From positions 248,001-312,000 of the forward strand of contig NZ_PZJN01000009.1 in NCBI RefSeq assembly GCF_003206695.1: a stretch of 64,000 bases of DNA, read 5' to 3'. Each line of letters opens with the position of its first letter. Positions within the stretch are counted from its first letter, which is position 1. This document shows positions 1-7,678 of this stretch, piece after piece. The DNA is from Salinicola halophyticus (GTDB lineage Bacteria > Pseudomonadota > Gammaproteobacteria > Pseudomonadales > Halomonadaceae). The notes beneath the pieces were generated by a model. That model saw nothing but the letters and a program-made list of their open reading frames with translations, ran no database searches and was not told where the DNA came from. Position numbers and translations under genes: made by a program.

Positions 1-1002
1 GCCGCCGTTCCGCTATTCGAAGAGACGGTGGAGTGGGCAGGCGCCATCAATTCCGTGTTGATGAAAAATCCGCGCCTGCACGGTCAGGCCGTTTTATTTC
101 GCGACAAGGCGTTGATGAAACGACGCGCCCAGCTGGGTGGCATTCGCGTCGGCATTTTCGAAGAGGCGCATGAAAAAAGCGATGTCGTTCGCTTCTTCAA
201 ACGTGTCAACCAGACCTTGCTCAAGCTGGATGGCGATCCCGATGACCCCATCCATCTAAAAGCCTTCGATAAAGCCGGTTGTCTCGGACATCGGATCATT
301 CGCTCACCGGACGAAATAGAACAGATTTCGGAAAGCGAGTATCCGTTATTGATGGAAAGCCACCTGGATGGGTGGGAATTTGCCGTCGAAGCCTGGGTCT
401 GGAATGGCAAGATTCAGTTTCTCAATATTTCCGAGTACGTCACGCTGGGTTATTCCGTTTTCGTACCAGCGACTCCGGAACTCGAACGCTATCGCGAGAA
501 AATCACTCGTCAGATCGAGCTGCTGATAGAAGCCTTCGATATCCGTTTCGGACAAATTCATCCGGAATATTTCGTGACCAACGACGGCACCATGTATTTC
601 GGCGAGGTCGCCTATCGTCCGCCGGGGTTCAAGGCGTTCGAGCTCATCGAACGCGCTTATGGCTTCAGTGCCTATCAGGCATCGATGCTGGTGTTCGATC
701 CCAAGACAACCGAAGAGGAAGTTGAGGCATTCTTCCCCACGCCTCTGGAAGATGCCAAGGGATGCGCAGGCTGCTTCGGGGTCTATCCGCGCAAGCGTGT
801 GGTTAGCCGGCTCGAGCTGCCGGAGGAAACCGAACAACACCCGTACTTCGACTATCACGAGCTGACCGCGCCCCTCGAGGCGACGGTGACCAAACGTACC
901 GCATTCGGTACCCACTGGGGCCTGATATTCTTCTTCGGCGACGACCCCGAGCGCATGCGTGATCTGCTCAAGCATCAGGAAGAACTTGATTTTTACGTCT
1001 GA
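1..1002 (+). CDS. ATP-grasp domain protein (5' end outside window)
   Basis: The reading frame is open from the first base, so the gene starts upstream of the window; 333 residues are visible. The C-terminal part resembles the ATP-grasp fold: a central acidic strand (LLMESHLDGWEFAVEAWVW), a segment IRFGQIHPEYFVTNDGTMYF, and a terminal GEVAYRPPG that looks like the E-x-[NA]-x-R-P metal-binding strand of PurK-like ATP-grasp enzymes. Such enzymes join a carboxylate to an amine or thiol through an acyl phosphate. The substrate cannot be read from the sequence. The next gene starts about 60 bp downstream on the same strand and carries a papain-like signature, so the pair is probably one operon. An in-frame GTG at 28 exists, but coding potential continues upstream of it. 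Confidence 0.7.
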   Translation, partial: AAVPLFEETVEWAGAINSVLMKNPRLHGQAVLFRDKALMKRRAQLGGIRVGIFEEAHEKSDVVRFFKRVNQTLLKLDGDPDDPIHLKAFDKAGCLGHRIIRSPDEIEQISESEYPLLMESHLDGWEFAVEAWVWNGKIQFLNISEYVTLGYSVFVPATPELERYREKITRQIELLIEAFDIRFGQIHPEYFVTNDGTMYFGEVAYRPPGFKAFELIERAYGFSAYQASMLVFDPKTTEEEVEAFFPTPLEDAKGCAGCFGVYPRKRVVSRLELPEETEQHPYFDYHELTAPLEATVTKRTAFGTHWGLIFFFGDDPERMRDLLKHQEELDFYV

Positions 1003-1064
1003 TCCGCGACAGTGCCTGACAATTCGTCGATCACCGCCATCGCCAGGTGAGGAGTCATATCGTA

Positions 1065-3059
1065 ATGCCGTCGGATACCGATTCCCCAGCCGTTGAAGCG
1101 CGTCTAGCGCCTCGACTGGAGCAACTGGACGAAGCGCTGGCCATGCTGGCACAGGCGCCGAGCTTCTCTCGGCCCGCGCGTGCCACGCGTGTTTTCGACA
1201 TTGCCCGTCGGGTCCTGCTGGAACCCGGCGGTTGCGAGGCGCTGGAGCTTCGCGCCGCGGCGATAGATAGCTCGGGACTCTTCGCCGACTCCGACTGGGC
1301 AACGCCGCAACATCTGTTGCCGGCGTTGACGCCGTTATCGCTGGGTAGCCCGGACGCCGATACGGTGACGATCGAATCGCTGAGCGAGCTGCGCCTGTTG
1401 GCGGTGGCAAAGGGCGATTATCCGCATGCCTTGATCTCCGCCGAACACGCCCACCACTATCTCACCCAGGTGCTGGCGCTCAATCTGCCGCGGCTATTCG
1501 ATATGGCCAGCGAAGCGGAACGCGAGACTCAGGGCCGACTGGCCGACGTCCCGCGTACGCTCTTTCGCTATCTGGCCGAGCGTATCGGCTTCGAGTTCAT
1601 CATCGACGTGATGATCGATGAAATCTGGCGGTTGCTGGAACAGCGCCCGCTGCTGACCGATTCGATCCGCCAGATGATTACCCAGATCGCGCTCTGCCAG
1701 GCTAATCCGGAGATCGATCTCGGCACCAGCGGGCAGGGCGCCGCACGCCTGGTCAGCAGCCTGTTCGGTCCGACCCAGGGATGTCGCGAAGACCCCGGTG
1801 TCGGCGTCTACGCGGAGAGACTGTCGGCGATGGACATTCCTGCACTACAGCAGGAAGCCTCCGGCATGGCACGCGCCATGCGCGATATCGGCCTCGTATC
1901 GCCTTACCACCCGGTGCTCCTGCGCTATCTGCTCGACAACAACGATCACCTGATCAGCGAAGCCCTGGGGCTATCGACGACCGGGCGCGACTGTCTGCTG
2001 TGCTATCACGAGTTGGTGAGAGCGCTGGTCGATGGCATTGCCTACCCGGAGACGGCGCAGGCCATCTACGGTCTGGCGATGTTGCTCGAGCGCGGCATTC
2101 TCTACCAACCGCCATTGGCTCCCGCCCTCTGGCGCCAGTTGGCACTGCCGCTGAGCGGAGGGTCGCGCCAGCGTCTGGCGTTGGCCTACGGGCAGAGCGT
2201 ATCTCCCGAGGCGAGACTGCTCGAGGGCGTGCTGTGCATGCTGGGTCTGCCGTTGGGCGTGGGACAGGGCAACAACCCGACCTGTCAGTCGGCAAGAGCG
2301 TTGTCGATGTGGGCGTACAACGACCCGGATTACCTGCTGCAGATGGTGGCCTGGGCGGCACGCGACGATGAAATCGTGATGCAGTTCGAAGGCCAGCCGA
2401 TCTCTTCGATGAGCAGCGGCGCCGGGCTCTCGACGGGACTATCGCTGGATCTCGATCCCGTATCGTTGCTGGTCGTACCCCATCTGGATCGCATCTACGC
2501 CGAGATGGGGCGGCTGTGCCTCGATCGCGAGGGCGACCCGCATCGTTGGGTCAATCCGGAGTTTCACGGTTGGTGGGCGGGACGGGGCTTCCATATCATC
2601 GTGGATGTCACGACCGGCAAGATCGAGGCGCCGGAAACCTTCTATCGCCATTTCTATGCCACCTATCATCCGTTCTACAACGGCAACCAGCCGCTGGTCC
2701 ATCCTCAGCCGGCCGGCATCGCCGTGACCGATAGCGCATCACGTTTCATCGGTTGGCACGCGATCACGATTCTGCGCGCCGCGCTCGGCCCCGATGACAC
2801 CATGCGGCTCTACTTCTTCAATCCCAACAACGACAGCGGCCAGGATTGGGGCGATGGTGTCGTGGTCAGCACCGCCGGCAATGGTGAACGCTTCGGCGAG
2901 GCGTCGCTCCCCTTCGCGCAATTCGCGTCTCGGCTCTACATCTTCCATCTCGATCCCCAGGAGCAGGGCGCGCCTGCCGACGTGCGCGGCGAGGAGTTGG
3001 CCGACGTGATGGGCTATCTGCGGCGTAGCTGGGGCGCGGAACGTCTGACGGAGACGTGA
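1065..3059 (+). CDS. Large protein with papain-like Cys/His/Asn signature, function unknown
   Basis: I do not recognise this 664-residue protein as a named family. The first 390 residues or so look mainly helical without a known motif. The C-terminal part holds GQGNNPTCQSARALSMWA (about residues 400-417), with Gln six residues before Cys407 as in papain Q19-C25. It is followed by WHAITIL (His565) and FFNPNNDSGQDWG (Asn586), giving the papain-superfamily order Q, C, H, N, W. A cysteine peptidase, transglutaminase or amidase activity is therefore an inference. The ATG at 1065 is chosen because GAGGAG lies about ten bases upstream; a GTG at 1047 is the alternative. It is the likely partner of the ATP-grasp gene immediately upstream. 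Confidence 0.6.
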   Translation: MPSDTDSPAVEARLAPRLEQLDEALAMLAQAPSFSRPARATRVFDIARRVLLEPGGCEALELRAAAIDSSGLFADSDWATPQHLLPALTPLSLGSPDADTVTIESLSELRLLAVAKGDYPHALISAEHAHHYLTQVLALNLPRLFDMASEAERETQGRLADVPRTLFRYLAERIGFEFIIDVMIDEIWRLLEQRPLLTDSIRQMITQIALCQANPEIDLGTSGQGAARLVSSLFGPTQGCREDPGVGVYAERLSAMDIPALQQEASGMARAMRDIGLVSPYHPVLLRYLLDNNDHLISEALGLSTTGRDCLLCYHELVRALVDGIAYPETAQAIYGLAMLLERGILYQPPLAPALWRQLALPLSGGSRQRLALAYGQSVSPEARLLEGVLCMLGLPLGVGQGNNPTCQSARALSMWAYNDPDYLLQMVAWAARDDEIVMQFEGQPISSMSSGAGLSTGLSLDLDPVSLLVVPHLDRIYAEMGRLCLDREGDPHRWVNPEFHGWWAGRGFHIIVDVTTGKIEAPETFYRHFYATYHPFYNGNQPLVHPQPAGIAVTDSASRFIGWHAITILRAALGPDDTMRLYFFNPNNDSGQDWGDGVVVSTAGNGERFGEASLPFAQFASRLYIFHLDPQEQGAPADVRGEELADVMGYLRRSWGAERLTET

Positions 3060-3111
3060 GACCGACCCGTTCCTGATTCAGTCGCAAAACGATTCAGTCA
3101 CAAAAACGGCA

Positions 3112-3138
3112 CCGCCGGAATCTCATGGATTCCGGCGG
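3112..3138 (-). terminator. Intrinsic terminator between convergent genes
   Basis: An 11-bp perfect stem (3112-3122 with 3128-3138) encloses a 5-nt loop. Read on the minus strand it is followed within five bases by a run of five T. It sits between the + gene ending at 3059 and the - gene ending at 3217, so it should end the hdeD-like transcript and may work in both directions. Confidence 0.7.
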
Positions 3139-3216
3139 CGTTCGTTGAATCGACTGACCCAGGTCTCGCACAGGCGGACTCGCTCGCGTACGTGCACAGA
3201 CGGCGTCGCTCGAACG

Positions 3217-3759
3217 TTATCGCGCTTTTCTCAACCGCAATGCTGCCACTGTCTGCGCGATGCCGAAGAGCAGCGCGAGAATGCCGATCCACAGCGCGGT
3301 GACGATCAAGCCGCTCAGCGGGCTGACGACCAGCGCAATCCCCAGCAGCAGGGCAATCACGCCGCTCAGCACCGTCCAGCCTTCACCCGGCACGCCGCGG
3401 CGCACCCGCAGCCCGAGGATCAGACGATTGACGCCGGCGACGACCAGCCATAGCCCGACGAGCACCAGCAGTGCACTGGCCATGGAAAGCGGATTGAAAA
3501 TGGCAAACAGCCCGAACAGCACCGAGATGACACCGTAGAACACCAGCCAGCGCTTGTGGGCACCTGCCGGCACTGTGGCCAGCGTCACCAGGCTGGTGAC
3601 GCCCTCCGCCAGCGCCATGATGCCCATGATCCAGGTCATCGCGGCTATCGCCGCAAGCGGCCGGAGAATGGCGAACAGTCCGAAAATGATGGCAATGACG
3701 CCAAAGGCCATCAAGATCCCCCAGCTGCGCCCCATGAATCCTCGTGCTCCGCTTGCCAT
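3217..3759 (-). CDS. HdeD family (DUF308) membrane protein
   Basis: This 180-residue protein is almost entirely hydrophobic, with about six predicted membrane helices arranged as repeated hairpins (GVIAIIFGLFAI, GVISVLFGLFAIFNP, GVIALLLGIALVV). That internal repetition is characteristic of HdeD/DUF308 proteins. E. coli HdeD is linked to acid resistance; the role here is unknown. The start at 3759 is preceded by AGGAGT at good spacing; a longer upstream frame has no such signal. It is divergent from the short-chain dehydrogenase. Confidence 0.8.
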   Translation of the reverse strand: MASGARGFMGRSWGILMAFGVIAIIFGLFAILRPLAAIAAMTWIMGIMALAEGVTSLVTLATVPAGAHKRWLVFYGVISVLFGLFAIFNPLSMASALLVLVGLWLVVAGVNRLILGLRVRRGVPGEGWTVLSGVIALLLGIALVVSPLSGLIVTALWIGILALLFGIAQTVAALRLRKAR

Positions 3760-3800
3760 CGTTCGACTCCTGATTGATTGCCCCCCTAGAATAGCAAAGT

Positions 3801-3876
3801 GCTCGAATCTGACCGGGTCGCTATGCTCGACTCCCACGTCGCTCGACGCCCATTTGTTCGAGACCACTTTGCTCGG
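3801..3876. repeat. Degenerate gctcga repeats in divergent promoter region
   Basis: Five copies of a gctcga-like word occur at 3801, 3825, 3841, 3856 and 3871 (intervals 24, 16, 15, 15) in the short region between hdeD-like and the dehydrogenase. It looks like a decaying tandem repeat of about 15 bp, similar in style to others in this window. Confidence 0.45.
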
Positions 3877-3902
3877 CGCCCCTTTTCGTAGGAGAACGCT
3901 TG

Positions 3903-4847
3903 ATGCGCGATACGACCTCACCCTCCGCCCCTCTGGCCATCGTCACCGGCGCTACCGCCGGCCTAGGGCTGGAAACCGCCAAGGGTCTGGCGAGCGCCGG
4001 CTATCGCGTCATCGTTGCCGGTCGCAACCCCGAGAAGGGCAAACTTGCCTGCCATGCGGTCCGCAATCATCAACCCGGCGCCGACGTTCGCTTCGAACTG
4101 CTCGATCTCGATAGTCTCGAGTCGGTGCGCCAGTTTGCCACCCGACTGCGGGAGAGTGAGTCCTCACTGCAACGGCTGATCAACAACGCGGGAATCATGG
4201 AACTACCCAGACTCGAGCGTACCCAGGACGGCTTCGAGCGCCAATTTGGCGTCAACTATCTCGGCCACTTCCTGCTGACGAGCCTGCTGTTGCCACTGCT
4301 GGTTGCCGCCGCGTCCTCGAAACCAGAATCCCGGCCACGCGTCGTTCAGCTTTCGAGTCTGGCGCATCGTAGCGGCAAGATTGATTTCGGCGATCTCGAC
4401 AGCGGCAAGCAGTACGATCCCTGGCGCGCGTACCGGCAATCCAAGCTCGCCATGCTGCTGTTCGCCCAGGCACTCCAGAAACAGAGCGATCAGCACGGCT
4501 GGGGCCTCCTCAGCGTCGCCGCACATCCGGGGCTTTCCCGCACCGCGCTGTTCGATGCCGGGGTGAAAAGCCGCGCGCTGATCGGCAGCGCCTTCAAACT
4601 GGTGATGCCATTGATCAGCCAATCCGCCGTCGAAGGCGCCAGACCCACGCTCCACGCCGCGCTCGGAGACGATGTCCGCCCCGGCGACTACTTCGGCCCC
4701 GACGGCTTCAGCGAAACCAAGGGCGCGCCCAGACGCGCGCATCGCAGCAACGCAGCCAAGGACCGAGCGGTAGAGGATCGACTGTGGGAGGTGTCGTGTG
4801 AATTGACCGGAGCAGACTGGTCGAGCCAAACTCCTCAATCGAGATAA
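3903..4847 (+). CDS. Short-chain dehydrogenase/reductase (retinol dehydrogenase-like)
   Basis: A 314-residue classical/extended SDR. The N-terminal cofactor motif TGATAGLG is followed by AGRNPEKG, whose Arg favours NADP(H). NNAGIM is the structural NNAG motif and YRQSK the catalytic YxxxK. The arrangement resembles the retinol dehydrogenase/WWOX-like SDRs that act on hydrophobic alcohols and aldehydes; the substrate is not evident. The ATG at 3903 follows TAGGAG at suitable spacing; a TTG at 3900 is also in frame. Its stop codon touches the Zur box that precedes the next gene. Confidence 0.85.
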   Translation: MRDTTSPSAPLAIVTGATAGLGLETAKGLASAGYRVIVAGRNPEKGKLACHAVRNHQPGADVRFELLDLDSLESVRQFATRLRESESSLQRLINNAGIMELPRLERTQDGFERQFGVNYLGHFLLTSLLLPLLVAAASSKPESRPRVVQLSSLAHRSGKIDFGDLDSGKQYDPWRAYRQSKLAMLLFAQALQKQSDQHGWGLLSVAAHPGLSRTALFDAGVKSRALIGSAFKLVMPLISQSAVEGARPTLHAALGDDVRPGDYFGPDGFSETKGAPRRAHRSNAAKDRAVEDRLWEVSCELTGADWSSQTPQSR

Positions 4848-4867
4848 ATTGTTATAATATAACAAAT
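4847..4867. promoter_or_regulatory. Candidate Zur box
   Basis: The core ttgttataatataacaa (4849-4865) is a perfect odd palindrome with 8-bp arms. It matches the gammaproteobacterial Zur operator core TGTTATANTATAACA. It lies about 30 bp upstream of the G3E GTPase start, where bound Zur would block transcription in zinc-replete cells. Confidence 0.8.
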
Positions 4868-4896
4868 ACGATTCGATATAGTGACCTGTAAATATC

Positions 4897-5976
4897 GTGC
4901 CTATAGCTGCCAAAACCACCATCCCCATCACGCTGCTGACCGGCTTTCTGGGTAGTGGCAAGACGACGCTGCTCAACCAACTGGTCAATCAGCCGGACAT
5001 GGCTCGCACGCTGGTGGTGATCAACGAGTTCGGCGAGATCGGGCTCGACCATCAGTTATTCAGTGCCACCGACGAAACCGAGGTGGTGGCACTGGATAGC
5101 GGCTGTCTCTGCTGCACGATCCGTGGCGATCTGGCGCGCACGCTGCGCGATGCACCTTGGCGTTACTCGCGGGAAGGGAAGCGGCAGTTCGATCGTCTGG
5201 TGATCGAAACCACCGGCCTGGCCGATCCCGCACCGCTCCTGCATACCCTGATGACCGACCCCAGGATCGTCCGCCAGTACCGGCTGGATGGCATCGTCAC
5301 GACGGTCGATGCCATCCATGGCCAGACAACGCTCGATCATCATCCGGAAGCGGTAAAACAGGTGGCAATGGCCGATCTGCTCCTGATCACCAAGCCCGAT
5401 CTGACAGGTATGACAACACTTGATTCGCTACGATCGAGGCTGAAAGCCATCAATCCCGGCGCGCGTCAGCAAGCGGTCATTCAAGGCGGGATCGGCGCAC
5501 AATCGCTGATCGGGTTGGGATTGATGGAGTCCGACGGTACCCGGCCCAATCTCGAACGCTGGCTGGAGGCGTATTCGAAACCACTGCCGATGGATGGGCT
5601 CGCCTTCAGCGCCGGCCCGGCCGACCGTGGTTCGCTGCTGGCGCCGAAGCTGGCCCACGCGACCGACCCCAACCGCCACGACGATCGCATTCGCGCTCAC
5701 TGTTTCACGCTCGACGAACCGATCGTTCTTGCCCGCTTTGAAGCCTGGCTGGAGCTGATGCTCGCGCTGATGGGCGAAAACATGCTGCGCATCAAGGGCA
5801 TCCTCAACATCGAAGACGGGAAGAAACCAACCGTCATCCACGGTGTGCAGCACATCTTTCATCCGCCGCTGGAACTCGACGCCTGGCCGGATGAAGACCG
5901 CCGTTCCCGGCTGGTCTTCATCACTCGCGATATTCCGCGGGAGTCGCTGGAGAGTTTGATGGTCGCGGTGAGCTGA
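4897..5976 (+). CDS. G3E (COG0523/CobW) GTPase, probable zinc chaperone
   Basis: A 359-residue G3E-family P-loop GTPase. The Walker A motif GFLGSGKTTLL lies near residue 16, a glutamate-bearing VINEFGEIGLDH follows, and the family metal site CLCC lies near residue 70. ETTGLADPAP is the Walker B region and TKPDL the guanine-specificity motif. The C-terminal CobW_C domain runs from about residue 250 (HCFTLDEPIVLARFEAWLELM) to the end. COG0523 proteins deliver metals to client enzymes, and Zur-controlled members (ZigA, YeiR, ZagA types) act under zinc starvation. The Zur box 30 bp upstream supports that assignment. The GTG start at 4897 has only a weak ribosome site. Confidence 0.85.
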   Translation: MPIAAKTTIPITLLTGFLGSGKTTLLNQLVNQPDMARTLVVINEFGEIGLDHQLFSATDETEVVALDSGCLCCTIRGDLARTLRDAPWRYSREGKRQFDRLVIETTGLADPAPLLHTLMTDPRIVRQYRLDGIVTTVDAIHGQTTLDHHPEAVKQVAMADLLLITKPDLTGMTTLDSLRSRLKAINPGARQQAVIQGGIGAQSLIGLGLMESDGTRPNLERWLEAYSKPLPMDGLAFSAGPADRGSLLAPKLAHATDPNRHDDRIRAHCFTLDEPIVLARFEAWLELMLALMGENMLRIKGILNIEDGKKPTVIHGVQHIFHPPLELDAWPDEDRRSRLVFITRDIPRESLESLMVAVS

Positions 5977-5978
5977 GG

Positions 5979-6052
5979 CTCACTCCACCGTCACGCTCTT
6001 GGCCAGGTTGCGCGGCTGATCGACGTCGGTCCCCTTGAGCACGGCGACGTGG
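5979..6052 (-). repeat. Duplicate of glmS 3' end (copy A, outer boundary)
   Basis: These 74 bases match 7605-7678 at 72 of 74 positions. On the minus strand they read as the last 23 codons or so of glmS including the stop, but no glmS body is attached. The copy starts two bases after the stop of the G3E GTPase gene. It marks the far boundary of the inserted segment 6053-7604 and also duplicates the region that Tn7-type transposons recognise as attTn7. Confidence 0.9.
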
Positions 6053-6166
6053 AATAAAATCTAAACATCACCTCACACGCGTTTACTCTGCCTATTCAAT
6101 TTAGAAACTTTAGGCATACTCCACTTCACTGGGGAGCATATTTCTAGCTATAAGGCGTTACCCGAT

Positions 6167-6751
6167 ATGGCAAAAGAATCTCAATTTACACCTGTGCGGC
6201 GTCGGCGCGCCGATAGCGAGAGAAACCGTGCACGTTTGATCGAGGCAGCCAAACAGCTGTTCGCGGAGCAAGGTTCAACCGCCAGCCTAGAGCAGGTCGC
6301 ACGCGAAGCGGGAGTTGGCATCGGAACGCTGTATCGCCACTTCCCCAAGCGCGATGTGCTGCTTGAGGCAGTGTACCGGCAGGAGATTGATGCGCTGGTC
6401 GATGCGGCAACGCAGTTGATGGTGGAGCGAGAACCAGTGACGGCGCTCCGTGAGTGGCTACTGCTGTTCGTGGATTTTCTCGATACCAAACGGGACATGG
6501 CTGAAGCGCTGAGTACCTTGATCCGCGACCCGGATGCGCTCTACGGAGAAACCCCGGCCCATCTTGCCTCGTCAATCGAGGCCCTAATCGGGGGTGTGGT
6601 CGAGGACGGCAAATTTCGGAGCGACATCGAACCTCTCGATCTGCTCCGCGCCATCGCCGGCGTGGCAAACATCAGGTCCAACAATAACTGGAAGGAGTCA
6701 ACCATTCTAATGGTCGATGTCCTGATCAAAGGTATGCAGGTCGATCGTTGA
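6167..6751 (+). CDS. TetR family transcriptional regulator
   Basis: A 194-residue regulator. The N-terminal TetR helix-turn-helix spans about residues 18-65 (RARLIEAAKQLFAEQGST, LEQVAREAGVGIGTLYRHF). The C-terminal ligand domain resembles the SbtR-type TetR_C subgroup. It lies in the AT-richer segment between the two glmS 3'-end copies and is followed on the same strand by a SnoaL-like gene whose promoter carries repeated cctccgt/cggagg words. Regulation of that gene is inferred. Confidence 0.85.
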   Translation: MAKESQFTPVRRRRADSERNRARLIEAAKQLFAEQGSTASLEQVAREAGVGIGTLYRHFPKRDVLLEAVYRQEIDALVDAATQLMVEREPVTALREWLLLFVDFLDTKRDMAEALSTLIRDPDALYGETPAHLASSIEALIGGVVEDGKFRSDIEPLDLLRAIAGVANIRSNNNWKESTILMVDVLIKGMQVDR

Positions 6752-6861
6752 GTTCAGAGCGTGATAGACCTGGCTTTTTACGAAAGGCCATTCGCCCGAT
6801 GACGGATTCTTGACCCCTGAAACTTAGTCAATCGCATCTCGGACATGCTCGCCATTGAAAA

Positions 6862-6903
6862 ACGGAATATTCCTCCGTATATTAAATCGGAGGATGCCTC
6901 CGT
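6862..6903. promoter_or_regulatory. Candidate TetR operator repeats upstream of SnoaL-like gene
   Basis: The segment has an imperfect palindrome acgga...tccgt (6862-6878) and a perfect 6-bp inverted repeat cggagg-3-cctccg (6888-6902). The half-site cctccgt recurs exactly 25 bp apart (6872 and 6897). The second palindrome is followed by five T and could also form a weak terminator hairpin. Position upstream of the SnoaL-like gene suggests an operator for the neighbouring TetR protein. Confidence 0.45.
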
Positions 6904-6953
6904 TTTTGAGATAGGAGCTCCTTGGGAAGTGAAATCCTTTCAGGAGTAAGGTG

Positions 6954-7484
6954 ATGGCGACGTTCGAAACAACAGCAGAGCAAATGACATACCTGCGAAG
7001 CGCAGGAGTTGAGGAAAAAGTTAACTATCTTCTGGATCACGTCCAGATCACTGACGTATTGCAGCGCTACGGACAAAGCGTGGACACGCACGATTTCAAA
7101 TTGCTCAGGACTTGCTATGTCGATGAGATAGAAGTCGATCACAGTCCAACGATTGGTATGGGCCGTATGCGGCTATCGTCCGATCGATGGTGCGACCTCG
7201 CCGACAGGTTTCATAGCCAATTGGATGGTGATGAGCACATCCTGATACCGCAGAGCATCGTGATCAACGACGACAAGGCGTTTTGTCACGTACTGGTGCA
7301 CGCAGGTCATTTCTACAGAAATGCAAACGGAAGCCCCTTTCAGACACTTGTAGGCAGCTACGATCTGGACTTCACGAAAACGAAAGATGGCTGGAAAATC
7401 TGCCAATCAACTCAAGGCTTGAGCTGGACTGAAGGCAACTGGCAGTTTCACAGCGATATCAAGGATTCTCTGAGTGACGCTTGA
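6954..7484 (+). CDS. SnoaL-like / NTF2-fold protein
   Basis: A 176-residue protein with the layout of SnoaL-like polyketide cyclase/dehydratase-fold proteins: an N-terminal helix (ITDVLQRYGQSVDTHDFKLLRTCY), then VDEIEVDHSP, and C-terminal sheet strands with HVLVHAGHFYR and GSYDLDFTKTKDGWKICQ. Members of this fold are often small enzymes or binding proteins; no substrate can be named. ATG 6954 follows CAGGAG at good spacing (GTG 6951 also in frame). Base composition is AT-richer than the chromosome around it, which fits acquisition with the TetR gene. Confidence 0.7.
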   Translation: MATFETTAEQMTYLRSAGVEEKVNYLLDHVQITDVLQRYGQSVDTHDFKLLRTCYVDEIEVDHSPTIGMGRMRLSSDRWCDLADRFHSQLDGDEHILIPQSIVINDDKAFCHVLVHAGHFYRNANGSPFQTLVGSYDLDFTKTKDGWKICQSTQGLSWTEGNWQFHSDIKDSLSDA

Positions 7485-7540
7485 GGTATCCAGGCCGCCT
7501 AGTCGCGCCTCCTAACGTCTGCTGGGCGCCATCCATATGA

Positions 7541-7574
7541 CGTGTCTTGCTCGTTTAGAGATTGGCGAGACACG
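7541..7574 (-). other. Hairpin downstream of glmS
   Basis: A 10-bp stem with one G-T pair (7541-7550 with 7565-7574) and a 14-nt loop lies 32 bp beyond the glmS stop. There is no T-tract, so it may only be a 3'-end stabiliser or a chance palindrome. Confidence 0.3.
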
Positions 7575-7604
7575 TCCTCCTGCCTAAAAGTCAATACCCG
7601 CAAC

Positions 7605-7678
7605 CTCACTCCACCGTCACGCTCTTGGCCAGGTTGCGCGGCTGATCGACGTCAGTGCCCTTGAGCACGGCGACGTGG
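7605..7678 (-). repeat. glmS 3' end (copy B, intact gene)
   Basis: This is the functional end of glmS and the partner of the 74-bp copy at 5979-6052 (72 of 74 identical). It contains the conserved LAKSVTVE-stop segment that serves as attTn7 in many bacteria. Confidence 0.9.

Noticed and set aside
5979-7678. Insertion of a Tn7-type transposon at glmS
   Set aside because: No tns genes or Tn7-like ends were seen, and the duplication is 74 bp rather than 5 bp.
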